Shown one piece after another: positions 25,215 to 34,544 of a stretch of DNA of 41,187 nt. The stretch is from Candidatus Uhrbacteria bacterium (GTDB taxonomy: Bacteria; Patescibacteriota; Patescibacteriia; JACQRZ01), in assembly GCA_016186045.1 (NCBI GenBank), contig JACPMJ010000015.1:1-41187 (forward strand), given 5' to 3'. The notes under the pieces were generated by a model. That model was not told the origin of the DNA. It did not search any database and saw nothing but the letters and a program-made list of their open reading frames with translations. Numbering within the stretch: the first letter of the stretch is position 1; each line of letters starts with the position of its first letter. The translations under genes and the position numbers were made by a program.

Positions 25215-28200
25215 CTAAGCGTTATATGATTCATGCTCTTGTTCACGACGATCTTTCACAATATCCACATCAAGCGCAAGGCCTTTGAGTTCGCGTACCA
25301 GCACGTTAAATGCTTCCGGCACGTTCAGCTTCATAATGCGCTCCCCTTTGATGATCGCTTCATATGCCTTTGAGCGGCCCGTGACATCGTCGGATTTAAT
25401 AGTCAAAATTTCCTGTAGGGTATGCGCCGCGCCATATGCCTCCAACGCCCATACCTCCATCTCTCCAAATCGCTGTCCGCCAAATTGTGCTTTTCCGCCT
25501 AATGGCTGTTGCGTGATCAATGAATACGGGCCAATGGAGCGCTGATGGATCTTGTCTTCCACCATATGGATGAGCTTCATCATATACATCACGCCCACCA
25601 CAGTTCGTTCTTGAAACGGATTTCCCGTGCGACCATCGTATAATTGGTGCTTGCCATCCGGCGCGTATTCAGCCTGTATGAGATTTTTCTTAATTACGGA
25701 TTCGGTGATGCCGTCCAGCGCAGGTGTTGCAACTTTGATATTGAGCTTCTGTGCCGCAATGCCCAGATGTGTTTCCAGAATTTGTCCCAAATTCATACGG
25801 GAGATAATGCCCAGCGGACTGAGCACAATATCCACTGGCGTGCCGTCTTTGAGAAACGGCATATCTTCCATGGGTACCACGCGGGAAATAACTCCTTTGT
25901 TTCCGTGGCGGCCTGCCATCTTGTCTCCCACCTGAATCTTCCGCAGGTGCGCAATAGTCACCTGAATGTTTTTAATGACGCCTGATTGCATTTTGTCTCC
26001 GTTTTCTCGCGAGAAAATTTTTATATCAATCACCTTCCCGTGTTCCCCATGCTCCAGATACAGCGACGAATCGCGGATGTCTTTTGCTTTTTCTCCAAAA
26101 ATCGCGCGCAAAAGTTTTTCCTCGGGAGAAAGCTCAGTCTCTCCTTTTGGTGTAATTTTCCCCACAAGAATATCTCCTGATTTTACCTCTGCGCCAATAC
26201 GCACGATGCCGTCTTCATCCAAATCTTTCAATTTTTCCTCACTCACATTGGGAATATCGCATGTCACAACTTCCGGACCAAGTTTTGTATCGCGTACCGG
26301 CAGCTGATAATTTTCAATGTGAATAGATGTAAAGCGGTCATCGTGCACAAGCCGTTCGGAAATAAGAATCGCATCTTCAAAATTTCCCAGCTCCCAGGAA
26401 AGAAACGCGACCGTGATGTTTTGTCCCAATGCAAGCTCTCCATTTTCCGTTGCTGGACCGTCTGCCAACACGTCTCCTTTTTGAATGGCAATCCCTTTGG
26501 AAATGACCGGCTTTTGATTGATACATGTTGATGCGTTTGACCGTAAAAATTTTGTCAATGGGTATTCATACAGACCGCCCTTGGCATCTTGCACCGTGAT
26601 CTGGTCCGCTTCCACGCCTATGGCAACGCCATCCACATCGCTCACGGTCAGCCTACCGGAGTCATACGCAATGCGCTCTTCAATGCCGGTTCCCACCAGT
26701 GGGCTTTGCGGCCGCACAAGCGGCACCGCCTGACGTTGCATGTTTGATCCCATCAATGCGCGTGCCGCATCATCATGTTCTAAAAATGGAATAAGAGAGG
26801 TGGAGACACTTACAATTTGATTGGATGCGACATCCATGTAGTCAATATTTTCCACATGTTCAAACGAGGGCTGACCGCATTTGCGGACTTCCGCCTTTTC
26901 ATTGACAAAACTCCCGGTGTCGGTGATTGGCGTTGTTGCCGCAGTTGTGGTGTTTTGCTCCTCAATAAATGCGTCCAGATATTCCACAGTATCAGACACT
27001 CGCGGAGCAATGGAGATTTTTTCTATTCCTGTTATCTGTGAGAGTTTTTTTGCAAGCACTTCATCAATGACAGTTCCCTTGGGGGTGATGACTTTTTTCG
27101 TGTCAGGCGCCACCACATCTTCGCGCACTGTCATGCCGATCGTCTCAGACGGATTATTATTCACTTTTTTTACAATCTTTTTAAATGGAGTCTCCAAAAA
27201 TCCGAATTCATTGATGCGTGCATATGAGGCGAGATGTCCTACAAGTCCGATGTTCGGCCCTTCCGGAGTCGCAATAGGACAAATCCTGCCATAGTGCGTG
27301 GGATGCACGTCGCGCACTTCAAATCCTGCGCGCTCGCGATTGAGCCCGCCGGGACCGAGCGCGGAAATGCGACGTTTGTGCTCCAGTTCGGAGAGCGGAT
27401 TTGTCTGATCCATGAACTGCGAAAGCTGGGATGACATGAAAAATTCTTTTACCGCGATAATCACAGGGCGCGCATTAATCAGTTTTGTGGGTGTCAGCGT
27501 ATCTACGTCAAGCGTACTCATTCTGTCCTTGATAATGCGCTCCATGCGCACAAGCCCGATGCGAAATTTATTCTGAATAAGCTCGCCAACTGCGCGAATG
27601 CGCCGATTCCCTAAATGATCAATGTCATCCGGTTCCTGCTGGGAAATATTTGATCTGATAATCTCACTGATAATCGCCGTTACGTCTTCCCGGTGTAGGA
27701 CGCGACCTTCTTTTGTCTTTGTTGAAAACGTCAAGCCAAAACGCTGATTCATCTTATGCCGTCCTACGCGGCCAAAATCATAGCGGTCAAACCGGAAAAA
27801 CATATCATGGATCAACGACCGCGCATTGTCTGCCGTTGCCATGTCTCCGGGACGGATGCGCTTGTAAATTTCCACAAAGCCTCCCGCCTCGTCTACCGCA
27901 ACGTCTTTCTCAAATGTTGATTCTATATATCTCGCATCCGGATGTGTATCCACTGCTTCAAACAAGCTCGTAATTTCCTCATTTGACCCATAGCCAAATG
28001 CGCGCAAAAGAGATGTTATCGCCACTTTTCTTTTTCGGTCAATCTTTACCCAAATGACATCGTTTTCATCAGTCTCAAACTCCAGCCATGCGCCGCGATT
28101 CGGGATAATCTTCGCCCCATACAGCCGTTTTTCTGTTCCCCGCTTCATTTCTGATGTAAAAAAAACGCCAGCTGACCGTACCAGCTGGGATACCACGACG

Positions 28201-28580
28201 CGTTCCACGCCATTGACAATAAACGTGCCACGATCCGTCATAAGTGGAAAATCGCCGAGATAAATATCCTGCTCTTTTACTTCATTTGTACGCTTGTTCA
28301 AAAGCCGGGAACGCACCCAGAGTGCGCTCTCATAGGTAAGATTTTTCGCAAGGCTTGTCTTCTCGTCAAATTTCGGCTCGTCAAAGTAATAGTCAAAAAA
28401 AGAAAGTTCCAAATCCCGGCCGGTAAAATCCCGAATAGGAGAGACTTCTTCCAAAAGCTCACGGAGCCCAATATCAATAAACCACTTGTATGAATCCTTT
28501 TGGATTTCCACTAAATGAGGGAGCTCAACAACTGATTTTCCCTGTGTAAAAAATGTTCTGCCCCGTTTTGAAATATGCAT
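25215..28580 (-). CDS. rpoB: RNA polymerase beta subunit
   Basis: A 1121-aa subunit, short compared with E. coli (1342) because lineage-specific insertions are missing. The rifampicin region near residues 380-415 has SSQLSQFMDQTNPLSELEHK and RRISALGPGGL, identical at the usual resistance positions to sensitive enzymes. The downstream GEKAKDIRDSSLYLEHGEHG, GDKMAGRHGNKGVIS and AYGAAHTLQEILTIKSDD motifs are intact. AAGG lies close before the ATG. Upstream is a promoter and a leader with attenuator-like hairpins. The usual rplJ-rplL partners are not adjacent. Confidence 0.98.
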   Translation of the reverse strand: MHISKRGRTFFTQGKSVVELPHLVEIQKDSYKWFIDIGLRELLEEVSPIRDFTGRDLELSFFDYYFDEPKFDEKTSLAKNLTYESALWVRSRLLNKRTNEVKEQDIYLGDFPLMTDRGTFIVNGVERVVVSQLVRSAGVFFTSEMKRGTEKRLYGAKIIPNRGAWLEFETDENDVIWVKIDRKRKVAITSLLRAFGYGSNEEITSLFEAVDTHPDARYIESTFEKDVAVDEAGGFVEIYKRIRPGDMATADNARSLIHDMFFRFDRYDFGRVGRHKMNQRFGLTFSTKTKEGRVLHREDVTAIISEIIRSNISQQEPDDIDHLGNRRIRAVGELIQNKFRIGLVRMERIIKDRMSTLDVDTLTPTKLINARPVIIAVKEFFMSSQLSQFMDQTNPLSELEHKRRISALGPGGLNRERAGFEVRDVHPTHYGRICPIATPEGPNIGLVGHLASYARINEFGFLETPFKKIVKKVNNNPSETIGMTVREDVVAPDTKKVITPKGTVIDEVLAKKLSQITGIEKISIAPRVSDTVEYLDAFIEEQNTTTAATTPITDTGSFVNEKAEVRKCGQPSFEHVENIDYMDVASNQIVSVSTSLIPFLEHDDAARALMGSNMQRQAVPLVRPQSPLVGTGIEERIAYDSGRLTVSDVDGVAIGVEADQITVQDAKGGLYEYPLTKFLRSNASTCINQKPVISKGIAIQKGDVLADGPATENGELALGQNITVAFLSWELGNFEDAILISERLVHDDRFTSIHIENYQLPVRDTKLGPEVVTCDIPNVSEEKLKDLDEDGIVRIGAEVKSGDILVGKITPKGETELSPEEKLLRAIFGEKAKDIRDSSLYLEHGEHGKVIDIKIFSRENGDKMQSGVIKNIQVTIAHLRKIQVGDKMAGRHGNKGVISRVVPMEDMPFLKDGTPVDIVLSPLGIISRMNLGQILETHLGIAAQKLNIKVATPALDGITESVIKKNLIQAEYAPDGKHQLYDGRTGNPFQERTVVGVMYMMKLIHMVEDKIHQRSIGPYSLITQQPLGGKAQFGGQRFGEMEVWALEAYGAAHTLQEILTIKSDDVTGRSKAYEAIIKGERIMKLNVPEAFNVLVRELKGLALDVDIVKDRREQEHESYNA

Positions 28581-28603
28581 AGGACCTTATTATGTTTTTT
28601 TGC

Positions 28604-28644
28604 AGGCAAAAAACAAAAAATCACCGTTTGCCTCTGAATGGTGA
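28604..28644 (-). promoter_or_regulatory. Attenuator-like element in the rpoB leader
   Basis: On the minus strand TCACC... (start 28644) pairs with GGTGA (28621-28625), loop 14 nt, followed by T6-G-T6, a plausible intrinsic terminator. The loop contains AGGCAAA (28627-28633), which is complementary to TTTGCCT (28604-28610) after the T run. That second pairing would enclose GGTGA and break the terminator. The two forms exclude each other, the geometry of an attenuator. No leader peptide or ligand motif is seen. Confidence 0.5.
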
Positions 28645-28719
28645 ATCTTAAAATGTCTTATGTTGCGTGCCACAGCATCATTATTGTATTCATGCAAAGG
28701 TGCACATGTACATCCAACT

Positions 28720-28747
28720 ATCCTATCATAAATAAAAAATCTGTCAA
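28720..28747 (-). promoter_or_regulatory. Promoter of rpoBC
   Basis: TTGACA (28742-28747), 16-nt spacer, TAGGAT (28720-28725) with TGA in front. Leader about 130 nt, carrying the attenuator-like element. Confidence 0.75.
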
Positions 28748-29122
28748 GGGTTTTAGGACAATAACCATTTTTTCTTATATTAAAAAGGATTTTTTGTCAT
28801 TTCGCCCCTATAAATCACGATTATTTTATCAAAACCTTTCCTGTGAATACTCTTATGTATCAACAGTTTTCCCATGTCTTCCACAACTTATCCACAGAAA
28901 AAAACGCCTATTCTACGCCTTTCTTTTTCGTTATCCCCCTTTTTTCTGGATAACGTACCGTTGATTTTATACAGAATTATCCTGAACACTTTTTGTGTCC
29001 TCAAATAGTGTTACATTTTCAATATCGTGATATCTATTTCTATTTTTATTATATTTTAAACGGTTTTTTCTGAATCAATTTTGTGTTCAAAGTATATTTC
29101 CACCTTGCCCTCCCATTTTCCC
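28748..29122. other. AT-rich intergenic segment with DnaA-box cluster, possible origin
   Basis: No gene is seen. DnaA-like 9-mers crowd into about 110 bp: TTATCCACA (28888-28896, perfect), TCTTCCACA (28877-28885), TTATCCCCC (28931-28939), TTATCCAGA on the minus strand (28945-28953) and TTATCCTGA (28977-28985). AT-rich DNA follows at 29033-29080, a possible unwinding element. This resembles a small oriC; dnaA or dnaN are not in the window, so it could also be a DnaA-bound regulatory site. Confidence 0.4.
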
Positions 29123-29194
29123 TGTCCTCACAAGGACTCGAACCTTGATCTTGAGCTCCGGAGGCTCACGCTCTATCCCTTGAGCTATGAGGAC
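29123..29194 (-). tRNA. tRNA-Arg (anticodon CCG)
   Basis: A 72-nt cloverleaf without encoded CCA (the next bases are GGG), unlike the two other tRNAs here. Acceptor GTCCTCA/TGAGGAC, D stem GCTC/GAGC, anticodon stem TGAGC/GCTCA with loop CTCCGGA (CCG, reads CGG), T arm CAAGG-TTCGAGT-CCTTG. It lies 31 nt after femX on the same strand, with no clear promoter between, so it may be processed from the ileS-ruvA-femX transcript. Confidence 0.93.
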
Positions 29195-29225
29195 ACAAGA
29201 AAAATGGAAGGGTAAATGAAGATAT

Positions 29226-30236
29226 CTACCACCCTCTTCGAATGGCTCTGAACCATTTATACAGCGTATACAATGACAGGCGAAAAATCAAGTCAAAGGT
29301 TCCGCTGTACTCACGCATACTGCCGTCAAACCCTTGCTTAAACCGGGTAATGCCCGCCCATGGATGATGCGGATCGCCGCTTCCATCTATGCCTCCCATG
29401 TCATACCAATGAATACCTTTTTTCTTCATCTCCTCCATAATTTTCCAATGAAGAAAATGCGGCGCCATATTTTCCCGATATACCCCATCACTGCCACCAT
29501 GTATGTATGTCGCCGTATCTCCAAATCGTATAATAAGCGCGGCGGCGATATTTTTTCCACCTATCTGTGCGGTATATATGGACAGCTGTACCTCCCCTCC
29601 CTCCATACTCCTCACCATAGTCCTATAATATTCATCCGGATGCAGGCGAAATTCGCGGCGATGCGAGGTCTTTTTTGCGAGCGTAAGAAATGTCTCACAT
29701 GCGCGTATCCTATCTTCTTTGGTTTCTGTACACGAAACAGTTACTCCTTTTCGCTGGGCGAGACGGATGTTATATCGTGTTTTTGAGTGCATATCGGAAA
29801 GCAGTTGATCTGTACTTTTTGATACGTCTACGATCCATACGGTCTTGGGCTGAATATCTTTTGTCTGCCGTACCCACCTCTTACCAAAAAGCTCCTCTAA
29901 CTCCTGAAATACTTCTTTCTCCTCGCCTCCACTGCAGATGGGCTCAAAACGGAGAAAGACCGCGCCCTGCGCCATACTCCTTACTGCCGCGACCCATGCG
30001 GAGATATTCTTTTGAGTCAATACCAATCCACGAGGAATGTACCAGTATGAAAATCCAAAAGGAAACTCCATGCGTACCGCGGAAAAAAAGAATTCTTTTT
30101 CATATTCTCGCACTACCGTCCTACCAAGCGCATGCTGAAACTCTCCCCACTCATAGGATTGTAAAAATTCCGTATGCTCACATGCGGTTGCGCGCATGTT
30201 CCATTCTTTTTTTGTGATCTCCATACTGTGCGTCAT
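29226..30236 (-). CDS. FemX/FemAB-type aminoacyltransferase
   Basis: A 336-aa protein with the paired GNAT-like folds of the Fem family, which adds amino acids from aminoacyl-tRNA to the lipid II stem peptide to make cross-bridges. Landmarks are FLQSYEWGEFQHALGR, YIPRGLVL, MHSKTRYNIRLAQRKGV, AALIIRFGDTATYIHGGSD and YDMGGIDGSGDPHHPWAGI with a following FKQGFDG. It overlaps the ruvA stop by one base (TAATG) behind GGAGG. Its presence implies branched peptidoglycan (inference). Which amino acid it uses cannot be told. Confidence 0.9.
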   Translation of the reverse strand: MTHSMEITKKEWNMRATACEHTEFLQSYEWGEFQHALGRTVVREYEKEFFFSAVRMEFPFGFSYWYIPRGLVLTQKNISAWVAAVRSMAQGAVFLRFEPICSGGEEKEVFQELEELFGKRWVRQTKDIQPKTVWIVDVSKSTDQLLSDMHSKTRYNIRLAQRKGVTVSCTETKEDRIRACETFLTLAKKTSHRREFRLHPDEYYRTMVRSMEGGEVQLSIYTAQIGGKNIAAALIIRFGDTATYIHGGSDGVYRENMAPHFLHWKIMEEMKKKGIHWYDMGGIDGSGDPHHPWAGITRFKQGFDGSMREYSGTFDLIFRLSLYTLYKWFRAIRRGW

Positions 30237-30832
30237 TATTTCCTCCCGAGTCCTTTCAACGCCGCTTTGAGCCGTGATTCAATATCTTGTTCAATGTCTT
30301 TTGGTAGAGAGTGCACCGCCTGCCGCGCCTCCATATTACTATATCCAAGTCCCATAAGCGCATCCATAAGTTCGCTATCAGATGTTCCTTGCATATCTCT
30401 CTCTCCATCCGTGGAAGAAATCCACACAGAAAAACCTTGCGCCTTACTCTTGAGCTCAATCACGATCCTCTCCGCTGTTTTTGACCCTATGCCTTGAATC
30501 TGTTTCAGAAGACTCGCATCTCCACGAATGATGGCGCGCGCGATGTCTTCCGGAGACGCGCAATTTAAAATATTCAGTGCCGTTTTTGGGCCGATGCCGG
30601 ATACCGAGGTGAGGTGCTCAAAAAGCTCAAGTTCTTTCTGTGTCAAAAATCCATAGAGATCTTGTGCTTGCTCACGGACTACGTGAAAAATAAAAAATTC
30701 TGCCGTGTCGCCGATATTTTTTTTGAATAATGTCGCTTCAGAGCAGTATACGCGATACCCAATATCCTCTACACACACTATACAGTTTGTTTGCTCAATT
30801 CGAAGTATGTTTCCACGAAGATACGCGATCAT
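30236..30832 (-). CDS. ruvA: Holliday junction helicase subunit RuvA
   Basis: A 198-aa protein that tetramerises on four-way junctions and recruits RuvB. The N-terminal OB domain starts MIAYLRGNILRIEQTNCIV and contains DLYGFLTQKELELFEHL. Two helix-hairpin-helix motifs are SVSGIGPKTALNIL and QIQGIGSKTAERIVIELK. A flexible linker leads to the small RuvB-binding domain (DALMGLGYSNMEARQAV). The start overlaps the ileS stop by 4 nt (ATGA). ruvB and ruvC are not in the window. Confidence 0.96.
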   Translation of the reverse strand: MIAYLRGNILRIEQTNCIVCVEDIGYRVYCSEATLFKKNIGDTAEFFIFHVVREQAQDLYGFLTQKELELFEHLTSVSGIGPKTALNILNCASPEDIARAIIRGDASLLKQIQGIGSKTAERIVIELKSKAQGFSVWISSTDGERDMQGTSDSELMDALMGLGYSNMEARQAVHSLPKDIEQDIESRLKAALKGLGRK

Positions 30833-33792
30833 ACGGAGGTGGTATATATCTTTACAAATATCTTTTTTCCATTCACCTCAAGCGGTATCATCTCTTCTGT
30901 TTTTTCTTCAAAAACCTCGGATGCAAGTATGCTTCGCTGAATGTCTGCATGGTGCATCGCCATCATACTATGTATATCGGAATCGTCGGAAATATACTGC
31001 ACGCCCACTCTATCACGCACCGTAAGACCAAGTGTTTTTCTCTGCGCATTCACCTGTCGAACAAACTCACGATACAGTCCTTCCAACGCAAGCTCGCGCG
31101 TCACAAATGTATTAAGTGCAACCACACACTCTCCATGTCTGTGCACAGCCCAATCATCGCCGCCAGGCAAATCCGCGCATCGCCGTGCATGTTTCACGTT
31201 CACTTCTTCTGCGATGATGGTATACAACGCATCATCCAAATCGCGCGTACACACAAGCTCACCCAGCGGTTGACGCACTTTGATGCCTGCCCGCGCACGA
31301 AGCGCATGCACTGTCTCCACGATCTCACGTACTTCCTGCATCTGGCGTTCGAGCATATCATCCACTAAGTCTATTTTTGCAACAGGCCACTCCTCCAAAT
31401 GCACCGACTCTTTTTTATTTTGACGCGCTACCTCTTGATATATCTCTTCCGCAATAAATGGCGTAAACGGCGCCATACCTTTTGCAAGCGTATGGAGTAT
31501 CTCTGCCAATGTCTCTTGAGCGAATATTTTATCAGCCCCATCGTCTCCTTTGAATCGATCTCTCGAACGACGGATATACCATCCGGAAAGCTCTGAAATA
31601 AAATGTTCAATAGGTCGTATGGCTTCCCCAAGCTTGTACTCATTCATCTTATCTGTTATCTCTTGAATAAGTTTTTGACTCAAAGAAAGAATCCACCTAT
31701 CTAATATGTTTTTTGAAGGTTTTCTATTTGAATCAACTATGTGTTCAACGGGAAATAAGAGATAAAACTGCAAGACATTATAGAGTGTATTGATAATTTT
31801 ATTATAGGTCTCACGAAGACCTTGTTCCGAGAAATTCATATCTTCTGCGATGATGACTGGGGAAGAGAGAATATAATATCGCAAGGCGTCCGCACCATAC
31901 TTTTCCACCATCTCATTGGGATCGGGATAGTTCTTGAGCCGCTTACTCATCTTCTTCCCATCTTGTGCCAACACAATGCCATTTACGATGACATGTTTAA
32001 ATGCTGGCACCATGCCTCGCATTGGAATAGCGGGCGATTCTCCTCGTGTTAATGCGGTTGCGAGTACATGTAAAGAATAAAACCATCCGCGCGTCTGATC
32101 TTGCCCCTCGGCAATAAATTCCGCCGGAAACCCCGCCTCAAACTTTTCCTTGTTTTCAAATGGATAGTGCATCTGGCCATACGGCATGGATCCGGACTCA
32201 AACCAGCAATCCAACACCTCCGGAATGCGGGTGAATTTTTTGCCATTTTTTTCAATGACAATCTCATCAATGATATGCTTATGCAGATCCGTCACTCTCT
32301 TCCCCGATGCCGCCTCCAATTCTGCAATACTCCCCACGCATAACAGCTCTCCATCTTCGCTTTTCCATATCGGCAATGGTGTTCCCCAAAACCGATTTCG
32401 TGAGATCGCCCAATCTCGCGCGCCCTCCAGCCACGCGCCAAATCTGCCATCCTTCATATGCGCCGGCACCCAGTCAGTCTGCGTATTATTTTTCAAAAGA
32501 TCCTGTCGCATATCTTTTACACGGACAAACCATGTTTCTGCCGCATAATTCAAAAGCGGCGTATCGCACCGCCAACAATGCGGATAGCTATGTATGTATG
32601 CTTCACTAATCAAGATCTTGCCCTCACTTTTGAGTAAGGCGACAACTTCGCGATCGGTTTTTGTCGGATCGTTTTTCGGTTTTACCTGCATGCCACTAAA
32701 ATCTGTCACTTCAGAGGTAAACGTCCCATCCATGGCGACGTGCTGGACAAAACCCGTCTTTTCACGCTCGCCTATCGCATAATCATCCTCACCGAACGCC
32801 GGCGCAATATGCACAATACCCGTACCATCATCGGCCGTTACGAAATCCGCGGATACTACGCGAAATGCGTTTTTTGTATCTTTAAAATACGGAAAAAGCG
32901 GCTCATATATCAGACCTTCGAGTTGATCACTACTAATATTTTTTTCTTGTATCGTCTCATACTCACCTATAAAAACCCCCTCATAGGACGCCACTCGATC
33001 TCTTCCTACTATGACCGTCTCCTCTTCTCCAGTCTCCTTGGATTGCAATGTCAGCGCGACATAGGGAATTTTTTTTCCTATCGCAAGAAGCACGTTCCCG
33101 GGTAGTGTCCATGGCGTCGTCGTCCATGCCAGAAGCGATACCTCCCCGTTCATCCCTAATTTCTCCTGCGCGTTTTTTATCTTAAATTTCACCGTCACAG
33201 ATATATCCGTAATCTCCTTATATTCCTCCGCAACCTCATGCGTTGAGACTGGTGTGACACATCGGGGACAAATATGTATGGGACGTTTCCCTTCATAGAT
33301 AAGTCCTTTTTTCCAAAGCTGACTAAACACCCACCACACGCTCTCCATATATGTCACATCCATGGTTTTATACGCGTGTTCCATATCCACCCATCGCCCG
33401 ATGCGATGGATAAATTTCTTCCACTCTTCCACATACATGAGTACCGTCGCACGGCACGCCTCATTAAACTTAGCTATGCCATATTCTTCTATGTCTTTTT
33501 TTGACTTGAATTTCAACTGCTGTTCAATGATGTTTTCTATGGGCAAGCCATGGCAATCCCATCCCCATACGCGCTCCACACGGTACCCTCGCATCGTCCA
33601 ATACCGTGGCACCGCATCTTTCATGCATGAGCTTGGTATATGGCCGTAATGCGGCAGACCCGTAGCAAATGGCGGGCCATCATAAAACACGTACGGTTTT
33701 TCTGCCGGCCGTTCTTTCATGGACTTTTCAAATATCTTATGCGCGTCCCAAAACGCTAAGATATCCTTCTCTCTATCTGATACATGGGCCAT
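30829..33792 (-). CDS. ileS: Isoleucyl-tRNA synthetase
   Basis: A 987-aa class I synthetase that charges tRNA-Ile. The HIGH motif is HYGH (residues 48-51, in PFATGLPHYGHIPSS), and KMSKR is near 612-616 (DGKKMSKRLKNYPDP). The editing domain contains TTPWTLPGN, GTGIVHIAPAFGEDDY. An anticodon-binding domain and a C-terminal extension follow, in the type 2 (eukaryote-like) style with RxGIKVRQPL and no C-terminal zinc cluster. Type 2 enzymes are often less sensitive to mupirocin (family knowledge). It is first in an operon with ruvA and femX, with its own promoter. Confidence 0.97.
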   Translation of the reverse strand: MAHVSDREKDILAFWDAHKIFEKSMKERPAEKPYVFYDGPPFATGLPHYGHIPSSCMKDAVPRYWTMRGYRVERVWGWDCHGLPIENIIEQQLKFKSKKDIEEYGIAKFNEACRATVLMYVEEWKKFIHRIGRWVDMEHAYKTMDVTYMESVWWVFSQLWKKGLIYEGKRPIHICPRCVTPVSTHEVAEEYKEITDISVTVKFKIKNAQEKLGMNGEVSLLAWTTTPWTLPGNVLLAIGKKIPYVALTLQSKETGEEETVIVGRDRVASYEGVFIGEYETIQEKNISSDQLEGLIYEPLFPYFKDTKNAFRVVSADFVTADDGTGIVHIAPAFGEDDYAIGEREKTGFVQHVAMDGTFTSEVTDFSGMQVKPKNDPTKTDREVVALLKSEGKILISEAYIHSYPHCWRCDTPLLNYAAETWFVRVKDMRQDLLKNNTQTDWVPAHMKDGRFGAWLEGARDWAISRNRFWGTPLPIWKSEDGELLCVGSIAELEAASGKRVTDLHKHIIDEIVIEKNGKKFTRIPEVLDCWFESGSMPYGQMHYPFENKEKFEAGFPAEFIAEGQDQTRGWFYSLHVLATALTRGESPAIPMRGMVPAFKHVIVNGIVLAQDGKKMSKRLKNYPDPNEMVEKYGADALRYYILSSPVIIAEDMNFSEQGLRETYNKIINTLYNVLQFYLLFPVEHIVDSNRKPSKNILDRWILSLSQKLIQEITDKMNEYKLGEAIRPIEHFISELSGWYIRRSRDRFKGDDGADKIFAQETLAEILHTLAKGMAPFTPFIAEEIYQEVARQNKKESVHLEEWPVAKIDLVDDMLERQMQEVREIVETVHALRARAGIKVRQPLGELVCTRDLDDALYTIIAEEVNVKHARRCADLPGGDDWAVHRHGECVVALNTFVTRELALEGLYREFVRQVNAQRKTLGLTVRDRVGVQYISDDSDIHSMMAMHHADIQRSILASEVFEEKTEEMIPLEVNGKKIFVKIYTTSV

Positions 33793-33821
33793 ACTTCACT
33801 ATTGATATTTTAAACAAATAT

Positions 33822-33850
33822 AGTATACTCAATTTGGTAGAATCGGGCAA
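33822..33850 (-). promoter_or_regulatory. Promoter of ileS-ruvA-femX
   Basis: TTGCCC (33845-33850), 17-nt spacer, TATACT (33822-33827). It interleaves with the divergent promoter at 33834-33863. Confidence 0.75.
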
Positions 33851-33863
33851 GATGTGGTATACT
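33834..33863 (+). promoter_or_regulatory. Promoter of the 33896 gene
   Basis: TTGGTA (33834-33839), 18-nt spacer, TATACT (33858-33863) with TGG in front (extended -10). Leader about 26 nt. Confidence 0.7.
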
Positions 33864-33895
33864 TTTTAAAGATAATAATTAATAACTGTTTTTTT

Positions 33896-34480
33896 ATGGA
33901 CATGGATATACAACAGCCATCTGCACAGCCGCCTGTCTTGAAAACAAACGCGATAGCCCTTATCGTGGTCATAGTGCTCATTTTGGGGGTTGGTGCTGGC
34001 CTGGGATATGTGTTTACAAAAAAAGGCGGAAAAAATGTTTCGCAAGACACCCAAGTTACGGCGCCAACAACGCCCACTCCTCAGGTGAGCGAACAGCCCA
34101 TTGCTCCGCCACCGTCTGGCACGCAAATAGCCCAACCAGCTCCGCCGCCTCCGCCGCCATCAATAGGATTTTACGGCAAAGTTATGAAGCGTGATGGAAC
34201 CGCTGTCACCATCCAACAGCTACTTCCTCCCACCACGCCAGGAGGAAAACTGACTGAAGGAAAGACGTATACCGTCACTGCGGAAGAAACCATCTCATAT
34301 ATCAATCAGAAAAAGAATCCAAAGCCAAAACCGGGCGAACCGCCGTTTTCTCCGTCTCCCGGCTCGCTCTCCGGACTCACGAAAGGATTGTTTGTCTATA
34401 TTGAAACCGGCGATGATATCGCCACAAAAACAACGGTAAAAGCGAATCAGGTGATGTATTCAATAGAGAGTCCGTTCTAA
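33896..34480 (+). CDS. Membrane-anchored protein with Pro-rich linker, unknown
   Basis: A 194-aa protein, family not recognised. After a short Gln/Pro-rich N-terminus comes one transmembrane helix (AIALIVVIVLILGVGAGLGYVF, residues about 18-40), a Thr/Pro/Gln linker with PAPPPPPPS, and a small beta domain (IGFYGKVMKRDGTAVTIQQL, YTVTAEETISYI, LTKGLFVYIETGDD). The domain resembles a small OB- or SH3-like barrel. The start MDMDIQQ follows the promoter; a longer frame from 33854 would begin inside the -10. It is divergent from ileS and ends at a strong terminator. An outward-facing role is inferred. Confidence 0.75.
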   Translation: MDMDIQQPSAQPPVLKTNAIALIVVIVLILGVGAGLGYVFTKKGGKNVSQDTQVTAPTTPTPQVSEQPIAPPPSGTQIAQPAPPPPPPSIGFYGKVMKRDGTAVTIQQLLPPTTPGGKLTEGKTYTVTAEETISYINQKKNPKPKPGEPPFSPSPGSLSGLTKGLFVYIETGDDIATKTTVKANQVMYSIESPF

Positions 34481-34498
34481 GAAGCTCACGTCATTCCC

Positions 34499-34530
34499 AA
34501 AAAAAATGCCTCTACAGAGGCATTTTTTCT
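34499..34530. terminator. Bidirectional terminator
   Basis: AAAAAATGCCTC, loop TACA, GAGGCATTTTTT: 12-bp stem with T runs on both strands. It serves the convergent genes ending at 34480 and 34545. Confidence 0.92.
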
Positions 34531-34544
34531 TTCTTTCAGTCCGT

